From positions 248,001 through 312,000 of the forward strand of contig QNQO01001170.1 in NCBI GenBank assembly GCA_003290165.1: DNA of 64,000 bases. Reading direction: 5' to 3'. The notes beneath the pieces are model-generated. The model was given only the letters and a program-made list of their open reading frames with translations. It had not been told where the DNA came from and did no database searches. Shown here one piece after another: positions 1 to 12,869 of this stretch. The DNA comes from Berberis thunbergii (taxonomy: Eukaryota; Streptophyta; Magnoliopsida; Ranunculales; Berberidaceae). Within the stretch, counting starts at the first letter, position 1. Each line of letters starts with the position of its first letter. The position numbers were made by a program, and so were the translations under genes.

Positions 1-70
1 GACTATCCTTGATTTGATAATGTACGATGATAAGATTTTCTCAAACCCCTTTGTTCTTTAAGGGGCTTCC

Positions 71-244
71 GAGCAACGTAGCAAACTACTGCTTTGTTAC
101 CTTCTTTCTCTTTGGCTAGAATCCCAGTGATTTTGCCATATTCATGTGTGCTGCTTGTGAAATTTGTGATTTTTAGTTTGTCATTTGTTGAATTTTTAAT
201 GTGCTTTTTTCAAGACTACAAAGCAGTAGTTTGCTACGTTGCTC
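71..244. repeat. 27-bp perfect inverted repeat (fold-back)
   Basis: The arm at 71-97 (starts gagcaacgtagc) is the exact reverse complement of 218-244. The arms are separated by 120 bases of T-rich DNA. No similarity extends past either arm and I see no clear target-site duplication. The single strand would form a 27-bp stem. It could be a small fold-back transposon or an inverted-repeat transcript source; no coding function is visible. Confidence 0.7.
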
Positions 245-904
245 ATTGCTTTTCATGGATTCCCGAATCATATAAATCAAATTGTAGCATTCCGAATCAT
301 TGCAAGCTCACGTTGAAGGAAGATGTCTGTAGCTTGAGCTTCAGTTAGTTAATATCTTCTGTGTATTTGTTAAGAGGAATACTGGAAATGAAAATTTGAG
401 GACCGAAAATTCTAGGGGTCGAGACACCCATCCCTCGCTCCCTAGCAAAGCTCTGAGGACTCAGTTGAAACATTCAATGAGTAGTGTCGAAGGTGGGAAT
501 CCATGGCATTTGAACTCCATTAGGAACGAAGTCTTTTATCTTAATTATGTGTTCCAGGGGTGCTGTACGTTGGTGCTCAATTTGAATTCAACTGATCATG
601 ATTCCGGAACCAATCATAGAAAACAATATAATTCGAGAAAAAAAACAATCCAAGGACATTTACATACTGTATGTGTTGAACATTAAAATTACAAAATTGC
701 TATACATACTGACAATTATAAAGGAGTTTCCAAATACTGAAAGATGGAAATTGACTTGCTATTTGATCATGGACATTCTTATAGGTGAAGGATGGAGCTA
801 GTAAGCACGCAAATAACAACCTTATGTGGGCGGGTTATAAGGTTGACAAACTATTTTGTGTGGGTGGGGCTCTGAGGTTGACAGACTATTTTGGTGTTAT
901 AGTT

Positions 905-1036
905 TCACATCGTCTGTATGAGGGAGTGAGATGTGTTATATATGTGCGAGGTTGGATCCTCTTGGAATGACTCGTTTTAAAGTCATGAGAGTGGTTAGGT
1001 CTAAAGCGGACAATGTCATACCATGTGAATCGGGTC
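905..1036 (+). mobile_element. Degenerate TRIM-type LTR fragment
   Basis: This stretch is a diverged relative of the LTR of the TRIM element at 54006-54419. Shared blocks occur in the same order: a cacatcg block, 'gaggttggatcc', a 'ttttaaa' block, 'aaagcggacaat' and 'atcgggtcgt'. It has no matching second LTR or primer-binding site nearby, so it is an old solo or truncated LTR. Confidence 0.55.
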
Positions 1037-1261
1037 GTCAAAAGATATCTCACATATTTTATTTAGTTAGACAGATATTTCTGATGTTTTATGTTTGGTT
1101 GGTAATCCGAAATTACAAAACTACAAACATGATTTAGGGTATACATATTGAACTTTGATCTTTTATTTATTAACTACAAGAGTTAATGATTTAAGTTTGA
1201 TTATGTTGATTGGCTTTCAAGGCTGAGATTCTTATTATGGGTTTAAATAAACAAAAAACGA

Positions 1262-2225
1262 TTTTTAAGACCTTTTTTTTTTTTTTAATAAAATAGACAA
1301 TTAGATACCGTAGTTGATGTAATGGTCAATTTGTGCCTAATTTGTTAGCTACAAATGATTGCATTAATATTTTCATGTAGCATTTTTGTATTCATGAATG
1401 TTTTGTCATTCTAAATGTGTTTGTATTTGATCGGTCATGAATGTATATTTGAGTTTGAAGAGTAATTTTTTTGTTTCAATTAATAGTTGTTTCAACTCTC
1501 TGTCACTATTTAGTTTAAATGAAATTATCTTATTCAATATTGGTTCTCACTTTACCTATGAGGCTATGATCATGCTCTATGGTATAGAGCATATAGCTTG
1601 TGACTAAATAGTGACAGAGAATAAAATTTATTACTTTACACATACCCATGCATTAAAGATAGAAAATCAAATTTCGATAGTGGGAAAATTGATTTAATAA
1701 CTACATTATGGAATAAGAAGCAATGATAACAAAAAACAAATTTCTAATCATCATCAAGAAAGGTAATGCACGGGTACTTGTAAACTTTTCGAATCAAATT
1801 GATGACAAACTAATCAATTGATTTTATCAACTAATGAAAACCAAATTTGTAATCATCATTAACTACATTATGAAAAGTATATCAAATCTTAGCATAATAA
1901 TTTGATTAATTTGTCTATTAATGAAAACTTATAAAATTTTATAATTATTTGGTTATAATTAGAATTATTATATCGATACCTACCAGCGGCATTGGGTGGG
2001 AGGGGTTAAGAGTAAAAAAAGTAAAAATAACAAAAAAATTAAAATTAAAATCATTAATAAAATAGTCATTGTTGGTCATAAGAGTATAAAATTAGGTTTT
2101 CTATTTTTTTTAAATAAGGTCAAGATGTCATATAACTTTATGCATTAATCTGAGTTAATAAAAGAGTCATTACATCAACTATGATATCTAAATGATCTAT
2201 TTTGTGAAGAGATAGGCCTAAAAAG
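1262..2225. mobile_element. Non-autonomous TIR element (about 60-bp imperfect terminal inverted repeats)
   Basis: The left end, 1262-1325, contains 'tagttgatgtaatg' preceded by an aaaatag/ttagata block. The right end, 2150-2225, carries the same blocks on the other strand. The arms match imperfectly over about 60 bases, including an AT-rich outer part. The interior is AT-rich non-coding DNA and holds another fold-back at 1498-1621. There is no transposase and the exact termini and target duplication are unclear. Confidence 0.5.
1498..1621. repeat. Small MITE/fold-back with 18-bp inverted repeats
   Basis: The 18-base arm at 1498-1515 (tctctgtcactatttagt) is repeated in reverse complement at about 1603-1620. 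Between them is a further small palindrome, atgctctat/atagagcat, around 1573-1592. The element is about 124 bp and nested inside the larger TIR element. Confidence 0.6.
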
Positions 2226-2953
2226 TAATTTTCCGTTAAATAAAAATGAAAATACGACAACTGCAAATTGTGACCAAAAATCTGATTTCATTTTTGTGCA
2301 GGGAATGATCTTCTTATCATCCAGGATATTTTCACAAAAATTTAGATATGGTGTATTAAAATTTTAAACAAAAATTGAAATGATTTTCAAAATCCGCAGA
2401 ATATGTAAACATTTTAAAGTTTGAGAATTTGTTGATGGATATACACAGTCACAGTTTGCTCGAGTCTTGAGCATTTTCTTACAATTTTGTTGATCAACAC
2501 ACCCTTAATAAGTGAAGCTTTTTCCAGAAGAAATTGACCATAAAAATATAATTGATCAAGAAAGTAAAGGAGAAAAAAGAAAATTTTGATAGATCAAACC
2601 CCTTGGATGTCACAAATCAAAATCTCTCAACACTATATTAAATTTTTTTAAATTGAATTAAAGTGCAATGCTCTCATTAGAATGTAACACTTTAGCCAGA
2701 AAATATTCAGAGAAATACATTCATTCTCTTTAGGACATGAAATAAAACACTTCTTAACTGAAAAACATTGGCATAATAAAATCAGAAAAGGGGCTGATTT
2801 TTCAAAAAAAAACTGTCAAAAACCTACCACATCAGCCATAAACTGAACAATGTCGCAAATCCTTCTCAAGAACCAATTCCACAACTTCCATCTCATTGCA
2901 TTGTAGCCTTGCCCAATACTCCTTGCAGAGGGTATTACCTGAAGTTGAACACT

Positions 2954-2999
2954 GCATTCAGCATTCAGCATTCAGCATTCAGCATTCAGCATTCAGCAG
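2954..2999. repeat. 7-bp microsatellite (gcattca)n
   Basis: About six and a half perfect copies of the heptamer gcattca lie just beyond the stop codon of the POL5 gene, inside its probable 3' untranslated region on the minus strand. A perfect array of this unit length suggests recent slippage and probable length polymorphism. Confidence 0.85.
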
Positions 3000-3042
3000 T
3001 AATATGCTGGTAATCTTCAACCACCTAATTTCATCCATGCTA

Positions 3043-6000
3043 CTAACTAGTAATTTCCTTTCTTAAAGCAAGGAACAGGTCTCCAAGTTGAGATTCACAG
3101 GCATCTTGCGCTTCCTGGCTCAAAACTTCAAGAAAATCCCTGACAAGCTTAAGCTTTGATATTACCTTGAAGGTCTGGCCACAGAACTTGCGTACTTGAG
3201 CACGCCAAGCCTGCTTGTTTGGCATGTTGCTCACCAACTTAGATATAAGGCCTGCAAGTGATGACATATGGACTTTCAAGGGCTCCACGGATGCATCCTT
3301 GTCAACATCTCCATTTGACTTTTTGGGAATTAACGACCTCAATACTCCGTCCACCAGATCAAGCACATTGATACATCGGAATTCAAATTTCGCACTCCTA
3401 CATTTGTCCAGAAGGACAGGAAAGAGCCGGTGCCCCAACCATGGCTGTCGATGAAAAGCCTCTTTCAAGAAGCCAGGTTTCAACCGAGACTTCTTACTAT
3501 TAAAGTAATGGACTAAAACCGACTGGAAAATATCTGAAACCGCTTGCAATTCAGGCTCGGTGACATCGCTTGCATGAATAATTTTCAAAATCCAGTGTCC
3601 GGATTGCTGCCCTAACGAAGCTACCATCTTCTGTCGTGCTAATGATGCCAACTGCTTTTTCTTTGATGTGTTGGGAGTATTTTTCTTCTTGATTGGTTTT
3701 GAGGCCAATCTTAAACTCTTTCTTAGCAAGGATTCCAAGGTTGAGAATTGAATATCTCCACCCTTAGGATACTCCTTTGCCTTGAATATTTTCTTTTGCA
3801 ATATACCCCAGATTCTCTGTCCAAGCTGCTCATTCCCTTCTCCAGTGTGCAAGTTTACAAATGCCTGCGCTAAATGCGCGTACACAGTCAAAACCGCAGG
3901 CTTACCTGTTTAATCATTAGAAAACACAATCAATTATCATTATAAAACAACTCTGTTATGTGCCAAACATAAAGGTGAGGACCACCAAACAATCCCACCC
4001 GAGAAATCTCAAAATAGCTGCACATCAGCCTTGGTGATATATGTATATAATTATTTTTTGTGAAAGGATCAGATGATTATAACAGACTTCCTTCAGCTCA
4101 TTATCCTCACAAATAACCCTATAAATTAATTAATCATATCATCAATTTATTGCAAGCTAAAGTAGCTGAAAGTGTATGTTTGGACGATGAAAGATCTGTT
4201 GAACTGTTGTATATCGGCAACAAACTTTGACAGATCACCATGAATGGACAAAAATCTGTAGAACTCAGCATCAGATTCAATTATCTAATCAGTCCAAAGG
4301 TATACATCTAATCTTGTTCAATTGAACTTTTCAAGATTGGACCTTGTTGACTAGATTAGTCTCAACCTAGTCAATGTCCAATCACCAAAGCCAAGATTGT
4401 TATTAGGAATTTTAAACCATGACCGAAAATAGATAATAAAATCTGCATGCTAGCAATCAATTTACCAATAAGTCAAAACAAAGTACTTGCCTGGATTTTC
4501 ATGGAGGTATGTTTCCAACAATGTAAGAACGCGAAGTTTGAAAAGAACAAGCTGGGAATTAGCTGTTTCGCCCCCTGTCTGATTTTTCCGCTCCTTGAAA
4601 ATTCGAGTAAGATAAGAATCCATTCTGAACATAGCATCATCATCCAATCCTCCGTCGGAATCATCCGAACCTTCAGGCAGTTCTATATCATCTGCATCAA
4701 ATCCCACAGCTTCAGAATCATCTGCCTCACCATCAGTATCACCATCTTTGATATTCTCCAGTTCATCCATTTCTTCAGTTTCATCAATCTCAAGTACTTC
4801 TTCATCATCGTCATCATCATCTTCTTCACTACCCATAGCTTGGTGGCGAGGGGGTTTAAGATATTCCTTTACGACCTTCAACATTCTCAGCAATCCATAA
4901 TGGGTGATGTCATTACAGAAAAACTTGAAAACCTGTGCAAAGAAAAAGCAAAATAAATGAAGCACTCATAAATGTCAATTAATATGAAAAGTCAATATAC
5001 TTTTTTCTCTATTCTTTCTCTGTCATTATCGAAGTCTAGCTAAGTATCACCAATTGGCTGAATAAGCTTTCTATTATCGAATCGTCACTCGTCGCCTCTA
5101 GATTTTACCACTTTTTTTACGAATATTCACATCATACCTATCCTAAACAAGTAAAACCCAGAAAAAATGTAACCCTACAGATTAATTGATGCCAATGATC
5201 TAGAGGCAACATTTTTTCCATGAAAGGCAACATTTTTACCATGAAATAAATCCAGTATACCAGTGTTTATAGACAAGACTTCCCATAATTGAATCAGGGT
5301 TCTATACCCAGAAGTAGGACCCACCTGTTCAATAGATGAACGTATTGGAGAAGATGCTTCGGGTAACAAGGCAAGTAGAGTGTCAACAAGGACATTCATC
5401 AGCTCTGGAGCTCCATCTTCGTCCAAACCATCATCCTCATCTGAGTCATCAAGAATGTCGGAAGGAAATGCTTTCTTGCAACATATTACGAGTTCAAAAG
5501 CTGCCTCATAGAACTCTCCAGGCCGAAGGAGGACTTGAAGAAGCAGTTGGATGAGCAAGTAACGCAGAGAGTGCAGTTTATTAGCAATAGTTCCAGGTCC
5601 CATATTCATTTCCTGCAATTAATAAAGCGATCATGCTTCCCTATATGGCTATATCACATAACATCAAGAAAATAAAAAGAATAACCATGACCAAAAGGTC
5701 CTGCTGACAGTGAACACACAAAGCAACATTAAAATACAACCTCACGGTAAAGCCAAGTTTCTGTTGCTTGTAACTTCTTCAATGCCTTCTCATCCTCATT
5801 GCTCAGGGGCCTAGAGAGTGAGACCGAAGGAATGTTGCGTAATGTATCAAGGAATAGCATGAAGAAAGATCCGAGATCATTTGGTTCAAGACCATTTGAA
5901 AAAGTGGGTGTGCCCTCATCTTTCTGAGCACTAGCCAGCAGAAGCTGAAGTTGCTCAATACACATTTGGCATAGTTCATTTGATGTAGCTGCTTTTGGCC

Positions 6001-9000
6001 ACTTAAACTTCTCCTGTAACTCAAATGACGTGACTTCTGTGCCAAGACATGCAGAGAACAGGCCTTGAACAGCTAGAAACTTCATTATTTCTTTCTGCAC
6101 AACAAGCTTCGATCCAGGGTCTAATTTTAGATCCTTTAAAACACGGGGAAGGGAATCGACAACCCAACTTTTTAAAGAATCTGGACTGCCTGCTGATGCA
6201 GAATTTTTATCCTCTATTGAACCCATATCAGAATTGTCATCTGTTGTTTGGCTCTGGTCGGACGGTTCATCAACTGCATCCCCTTCATCAACAAACATAC
6301 TCACCAGGTTTTGAACAAACAGCAAGCATCCTGCTTCTGTGCGGAACTCTGACATCAAATCCTTGACTGTCTTTGTACGCGTGATGCAGTCAAATCTCCC
6401 ATTGCTGTGTTTCTGTAATGCCACAATGACTGCAATTCGTTTGTCATCATCTTTCCTGGCCCAATTTACTATTTCCTTGAGTAAATGTTGTGCAGCCTTG
6501 TACAGCCAGGAATCTTTCGTTGAGAGTATGTCCATCAAACAGTGGACCATTCTGTGAGATAGAACAATATGGACGCATGACGCAGGCAACCTAGGGAGAA
6601 TAAGAAGTACAACCTCGAAGGCCAAATGTTTGCGGTCATGGGATGATAAAAGAAGAGTTCCTTCAAAAACAATTTCAAAGAAACAGTTAAGGTTCTTCAC
6701 AATTTCTTCTGTAGAAGAGTTAGACTTGCGATTTTTCTTATGCTTTTTAGACGAACTCAAATCCCTTGATGCATCTTCTTGTGTTGCTAACTCCGATAAG
6801 AGAATATTTGTCAGAACAGGCCAAATTCCATGAACTCGAGGCTGACAAAAAGTCGATTCCTGCAAAATTTTGTTCAAAGACTAAAAAACGTTAAAAACAA
6901 TGTATTCATATGATTTTATAAGACAGAAAAGAGAGTAGTTCAAGTTACCTTGAAACAAGGAATGAGGGAGGTTAGATGGTCGATTGTAAACAGCTTGTTT
7001 GGGGTAAATGGATACGGCAAGAGTTGGTTGAATATTTCATTATCCATTGAAATTTTTTCTCGCAACTTCAGAGCTAGAAGTAATGCATCAGGGTTTCCAA
7101 CTTCAGAGGCCTTTTGGAACCACTCCTGCATGCCTGGGGCTTGAAGAACTTGACTCAACAAAGCTTCCACTGGCATCTACATAAAGAAGCTTTTGCATCA
7201 GTTCAAAGTGCATAATCCTGCTGAAACCAATAACTAAAGGTGTGGTTCATGCCGAACATATCCAAATATCATTTGAACAAGTAGGACTAATGACACATGC
7301 GCAGGAGAAAAAAATAATTATACAATATGGAATAATGGTCAATAGTCTTTTATCAAATACATATGCTGATGCGGCTTTTCATGTTCTGAACTTGCGTTAG
7401 AGTTGAAATGACGAGATCCTCCTTATTTTTTGAACAACCAGACAAGAAGATTTCATTAAATGAAATCAAGTGAGTGAGTTGTACAAAACACAAAAAATAA
7501 AAGCATACGAACTATGGAACAAACTAAAGAAAAGCCTCTTACAAATCCAGTTCAAATTTTAAACCAAAGAAGAAAAAACTAGAACTTTAGGCAAACTGAC
7601 TTTGGGCAGTGACTGCCACTTCTTAAGGAATGCAAATATGGAACAATGTATTCATGATTGAGCTAGCGCATATGATGGCCTTGTACATTGTAGATGAAAA
7701 AAATAAACTTTAGCAAGTAATATTATAGAATTGCTAACTCATTCTTGTGTTTCGTATTTCGTGTTTCTTGTTGAGACGTGCATTCTACGGTTTATATAAG
7801 AACATAGCGTGCATGAACACTAGATAGGTAATCACAAAATAAGCAACCAATATAACCTGCAGTAAAGACACTCCATGTGTAATTTGTAAAACAGGAAAGA
7901 GCCAGAACTAACAAAATTCTCTACGGCATTTTCAAATGCACACTCCTAAGTAGCTCTTATTGCTTATAAGAGCATCCCAAGAATATCCTACATGACTCGT
8001 TCATGTACAGGTGGTAAGCCTAAAAAGTGGAAACACAAATTTCAACCTCTAACAGACTCAGCTGATTGGCACTACTGTGTTAAAAAAAAAAAATTCTCGC
8101 CCTTGTTTTGACAAGACAACAAAAGGCTCCTCATTGTTACTTCAATATTTTTTTCAAAATCAGTGGGTCCTACTATAGAAGCAAACGTGCAAAATGTCAA
8201 CTGCTCAATTTTACACACTCTAACTCACTCAACATTTATTGGTCAAAAGATTAAAAATGGTGCAAAACAAACATTCTATTTGACACTCCAAAATATTCTT
8301 TTCGATACTATTTTACAATCAATTGACCACAATTGAAACCCAACACACAAAATAGAAATTTACAGGCACACCCTTGTTATATACTAAAATTTACCCTTGG
8401 CCTTATGAAATTAAATATAAAACAATAGTATTATGTATAACAAATACAAAAACTTACAAAGACGTGTGCATGTAGGTCAGATAAATAGCAAGTCCATTGA
8501 TAGTTTTATATAAAATATGTTTTAATATAAATTCTATCAAAAGATTTTGTTATCAAAAAGCTAAATTGTTAGTGCAAGCGGCAAGCCAAACATGTCGATA
8601 AAAGGCAAATGAACAAATGCACGAGTATTTGAAAAAAAAAAATGATCAGGAAAACAAAAAAAGTATTGTATTGATTATAGTGTAAAAGATGAGACAGATG
8701 CAGGTGCGAACGTATGAAACACCCAGATGCAGGCGAGAACATATGCACTCAGCACCCAAAGAGCCAATACTTAAAAAAAGGTGGAACTATACTTTCCCAA
8801 CTAAACACACAAGAAGCAAAATTAACATCCCTAAACTTTTCCCAATTTGTACTCCATAACCATAAAGTAAACTTTAGTATCTATTCATAATTGCGCTATT
8901 GTTTTAAGCTTGTTCTTGAAGATTCTATTGTTCCTTTCTCTCCACACCACACATATTAGGGCATGAGGAAGTCTTTCCCAGACCCACTTCCAAAAGGGGC

Positions 9001-12000
9001 GAGGTTTGAAAGATTATGAGATACTGATTGGAGCTGTTCAAACTACTCTAGTAAGGAGTTTCCTAGAACAGCTTGGATATGAAATTCAGAAAGAGCAGTA
9101 GCTCACAGTTCGGAAACCAAAGGGCAGCAGGGGAGAAAATGATATTGGAGGCAGAGAGTACAATGGTTAGGCATAATAATATCCCTCTCGATAATATTGT
9201 CTACTGTATGCAATCTTCTGTGAATAACCTTCCAAAGAAGGAAGGAAGGAATCTCTCAGGGGGACTTCATTCATCCAAACTAGGTGGTGCAGCTTACAAA
9301 TTCTGGTATGGAGAGGAGCGTAATTGATGAAGGGTGTCAGGATATTGTACCATTCCTTAATCTGAGTATGGAGAATCCTTATCATTCCAAAACCAACCAT
9401 CTATCTGGCTGCTCATCATGAATTGTGTTCTCGGTTGCTAGGAGGTTTGACATTTGGGGAATTTCCCAATCATTCAAGTTCTTATAAGACGGATGTTCCA
9501 GCTATGATTGTTAACATCCCAGAAATTTTTAATCATCCCATTTTTGTTACTAGAAGCATTATAGATAGCAGGAAACTGAAACTTCAAAGCGGTTGGCCAG
9601 TCCAATTGTGATTCCAAAAACTGATCCTATCCCCATTGTGAAGCTCAAATGAGATTTTGCTTTGAACATCAGCTTTATTTTTCATAATTCCATTCCAAAG
9701 GGACTACCCAATATGAAGTATTTGGTTCAACAGTGAACCAATCGAGAGGACCAGCCCCATATTTGTCTGCTATGATGGTTCTCCACAGGGTGTTTGTTTC
9801 TTCTCCAAATCTCTACATCCACTTGATCAAGAGGCCCTTTGTTAAACTCCTTGACCCTTCTGATCATGAGTATTTGAAAATGATAAGTTGTAAAATGGAG
9901 GGTTTATAGTAGAGAAAAATGGAGAACACAAAACAGAGGGAAATAAATAGGTTGAAAAGTCCATTGGAGGAGAGGCATTAAAATCACTGCTTTTCATGTA
10001 AGGAGTGCTTACAAAATTAATATTCTCTTCAATTAAAGATGTTCCTGAAGATGCTCTAACCAACCTAAACTATTGTAGGGTGTACAGGAATCAAAGTCAA
10101 CATCTTGGAAGTAACCTTTGAACTTTTTTTTGCTTTTGAATTATAATCCCTTCAACTGAGGAACTACTTGTCACGTATACTCAACTTTTTCTCTCTTCGT
10201 ATACATTGTTCAGCAATAGTGCTTTTCCTAGGAGTAGAAGTGCTAGTGCTTTTGGTTGCCAGAAGTTAACTATATAATAGCTCCATAAAACCAAGATAGT
10301 GGACATAGCACAACAAGCCTAAGCAGACAATAATAGCGGTCTGTAATACACTAATACCTTTTCAGCCAAGTCCAGAACAAGTAAGACAGCTGGCTCTCGC
10401 AAGTATTGCTTCTTGGTGGCAATGGAGAGGACATGGCTAATGAATTCCTTAACAAGAGGAGTGTCCTTATCAGAAAACCATTCTTTAGGAATTCGCCCAG
10501 ATCTTACAAGAGCGCCATAAGCAAACAGACGCCCCAAAAGGTGTTCTCTTGCATCCTGAATGAGGAAAGAACCCATTACCAAATTGTTCATTTCTTTAAA
10601 ATCCAATAAAACATTAAAGGCTTTGCTACTACCTGACCCTTCATTGAAGACTTGATCTCTATCTTACTGGTTATCAGTTTCATCACTGAATCCACTTTGA
10701 TACTGGTAATTGTGCGTAGCAAAATAGTTAACCCCAATGCAAACCCTTGTCTTGCACACTACATCAGAAATCAACATATGAAAAGGTTAGACCTAAAAAT
10801 CTTTGGAAGCGTGTCCAGTGAAAACAATCATTCAGCATGAATAAATGGAGAACATTAGGGATTAGAAAAAGAAAAAAAAATTGCAAATATTCCAAAACAA
10901 TTCATCTTTGCTTATTGCTACTATGTAATAACATTTCACTTGAACACCAGATAGCAGATCATAATATTCCTAATTAACTTTCCCTCCATTTATTCATTTA
11001 TGTTCAAGGTAAAAGATTGAATTGTCCCTGAAAAGGCAGGGGGTGAAAGAAGAAAAAACATTAATAGAAAAAATATATGTTTTCTTAAATAAATAAAAGT
11101 CAAATGGATTTCATCAAAACGAACATAGGTCACAAGAAGATACAATCCCCATTAAAGGGTTTAATGGGAAAGAAAAAGCACAACGTCACAATGAGCACAT
11201 AGGTGCTCAAAAGGCATCTCAAAAAGTTTGTTCCTTGCAGTTACCCAATGCCAAACATGAATAACAGCTGTTAAACCATCAATATGGTAACTCTAATTTC
11301 TAACAATAAAACAAAATGACGAGGTATACATCTATATGATCCTAATGAGAATATTATATGATGATCCTGAAACTACCACAATGATTCATCCAATTCCAAT
11401 CAGTTCCATAAAAACCTTAAATAACAACTTGCACTCAGATTTTGGCTCCATATGGAATCCAGTGAATAACAGGACAATAAAATGGCAATGTCAAACAATT
11501 TTAGACGTGAGTGACGTAACTGAAAATAATTCTTGCAAAATTTTAGATGTGAGTGACGTAACTGAAAATATGTAAGTACAAAAAAAACTGAAAGTACCTC
11601 TCTCGACGAACAAACTCCGTTGATGAGCCGCTTCATAGCATATGTCAAAGCAGGTGACCAGTTTTTATCGAAACCATCATCCTTTTCAGCTTCGGATTGC
11701 AGCGATCCTTCATCAGTCCTATTGCTACCAAGTTTCTCATACGCAGCCTGAATAACCTTCAGCTCTCTTACCATTTTTTCAGCTGCTGCTTCTCTACTGG
11801 AGCGTTCGGCCAATGCCAGATCATTTACACTTTCTACATGAAACTCGGGCACCCTATCACTAACATCACTGGTGGACGAAGCAACAGGTGCCTCAGGCAT
11901 ATCATCGACCACTTTACGCACTTGTTCAGCTTTTGGCAGGTCCACACTGTCAGAAGCATGATGACGTTTCTGTTTAGCCTTCTCTTTTCTATTCTTCCTG

Positions 12001-12158
12001 TTCTCCATAGGATTAGTGGAAGTTTTCCCTCCTCCATCTGCCACTTCTTTAGACTTCTTCATCTTTTTTGCAGGTGTTGCGATTTCCTCATCAACTTGCA
12101 TATCAGCTATATCCTCCGATTCCTCCACAGACTTTAGTTCTCCCTTCTTGCTACCCAT
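3043..12158 (-). CDS. POL5: DNA polymerase V / MYB-binding protein 1A-like nucleolar protein (8 exons)
   Basis: Exons in transcript order: 12158-11598, 10758-10633, 10555-10358, 7176-6949, 6859-5741, 5612-5325, 4932-4491, 3905-3043. They total 3825 nt (1274 residues plus stop) and join in frame throughout. Despite its name, the family (yeast Pol5, animal MYBBP1A) is a nucleolar rDNA-binding, ribosome-biogenesis factor built of helical repeats. Visible features are a lysine-rich basic N-terminus (nuclear/nucleolar localisation), the family segments LLGRLFAYGALVRSG, GNPDALLLALKL and RIWGILQKKIFKAKEYPKG, and an Asp/Glu-rich acidic stretch encoded in exon 7 (about 4700-4830). Exon 7 ends at a GC donor (AG|GCAAGT); joining there gives the expected HENPGKP, so this is a GC-AG intron. 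The start has a basic MGSKKGE N-terminus and no competing upstream ATG in frame. Exon 3 joins exon 4 across a 3.2-kb intron. The family assignment is firm; the exact start is inferred. Confidence 0.93.
8880..9850 (-). mobile_element. Degraded LINE reverse-transcriptase 3' remnant inside POL5 intron 3
   Basis: Reading the minus strand gives fragments typical of the C-terminal part of plant LINE ORF2: a WYNILTPFI...ICKLHHLVW stretch (9167-9400), a short Cys-x2-Cys zf-RVT-like region and then ERNNRIFKNK near 8905. Frames are broken by stops and shifts. It runs in the same orientation as the host gene and helps explain why this intron is 3.2 kb. No target duplication was found. Confidence 0.5.
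11501..11574. repeat. Two-copy direct repeat in POL5 intron 1
   Basis: The block gtgagtgacgtaactgaaaa occurs twice, about 38 bases apart, each preceded by 'ttttaga'. It is a short tandem duplication within intron 1, a few bases downstream of the exon 1 donor. No function is evident. Confidence 0.75.
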
Positions 12159-12759
12159 TGTAGCAACAACTTCCTTCTTTAGAACCTTTACAAATTAACC
12201 TAACAACAAACAAATCAATTTTCAACACACGCAAACAATGTGATTAAATCAACTACTGTATCAATACATGAAACTATGAAACCCACAAAACCATTTTAAA
12301 ACAAATTCGACTAATACCAATAAAAAAAACCCTTAAACAAAAATCTAAACTTGCCACACAAATTAATCCTAAATCAGCAAATGGTATAAGTACAAGTACT
12401 ACTGTGTTCAAGAAGTCGCAGAGAAATGCCAAGCTCAATAAAAGAGAGGTGATTTTCCGGCTTTTCAACTAAAACCGTAAGATAAGATTAAAACTTTAAT
12501 ACCTAATTTGTGGTTCAATGCATCAATTAACCAAAAAATAAGGTTCTTGTGTACAAATAAGATGAACTAAAAGAGAGTGATTAGGGCACTGAACAAAAGT
12601 GCGAAAGAATAGAGAGTGGAGAGAGGTACTATTCGATTCGAGATGAAAGAACAATACGTACTTTGGGTTGAAGAAGACGAAGACGGACTCTTGAAACCAT
12701 AATTTAGCTCGAAATGTGGAGTCTTTGAAGGAAGAGAAGAGTTTATGCGCTCGTTTTTT

Positions 12760-12796
12760 AGGGTTTTTGGTTTAGAGTTTGGGTGTTTAGGGTTGG
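12760..12796 (-). promoter_or_regulatory. Telo-box-like motifs upstream of POL5
   Basis: On the minus strand this region reads ...aaccctaaacacc... and ...aaaaaccctaaaaaa..., two copies of the AAACCCTA-type telo box about 600 bases before the start codon. Such boxes are common near transcription starts of plant ribosomal-protein and ribosome-biogenesis genes, which fits a Pol5 role in rRNA synthesis. The motif is seen directly; the regulatory role is inferred. Confidence 0.5.
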
Positions 12797-12869
12797 TTAC
12801 TCGCGCAACTATGGTCGCGCGCGGATCTGCTTCGAGCATTTTGTGCGCCTTGGTCTTGCATTATATATG

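Noticed and set aside
94..1137. Several overlapping 60-96-codon open frames at the left edge
   Set aside because: They have no recognisable domain, overlap an inverted repeat and a decayed LTR, and show no splice-joined continuity; treated as chance frames.
5175..5324. Extension of the POL5 exon 6 frame past 5325
   Set aside because: Splicing at 5325 restores the conserved RSSIEQVFKFF peptide with exon 7; the extension is intron read-through.
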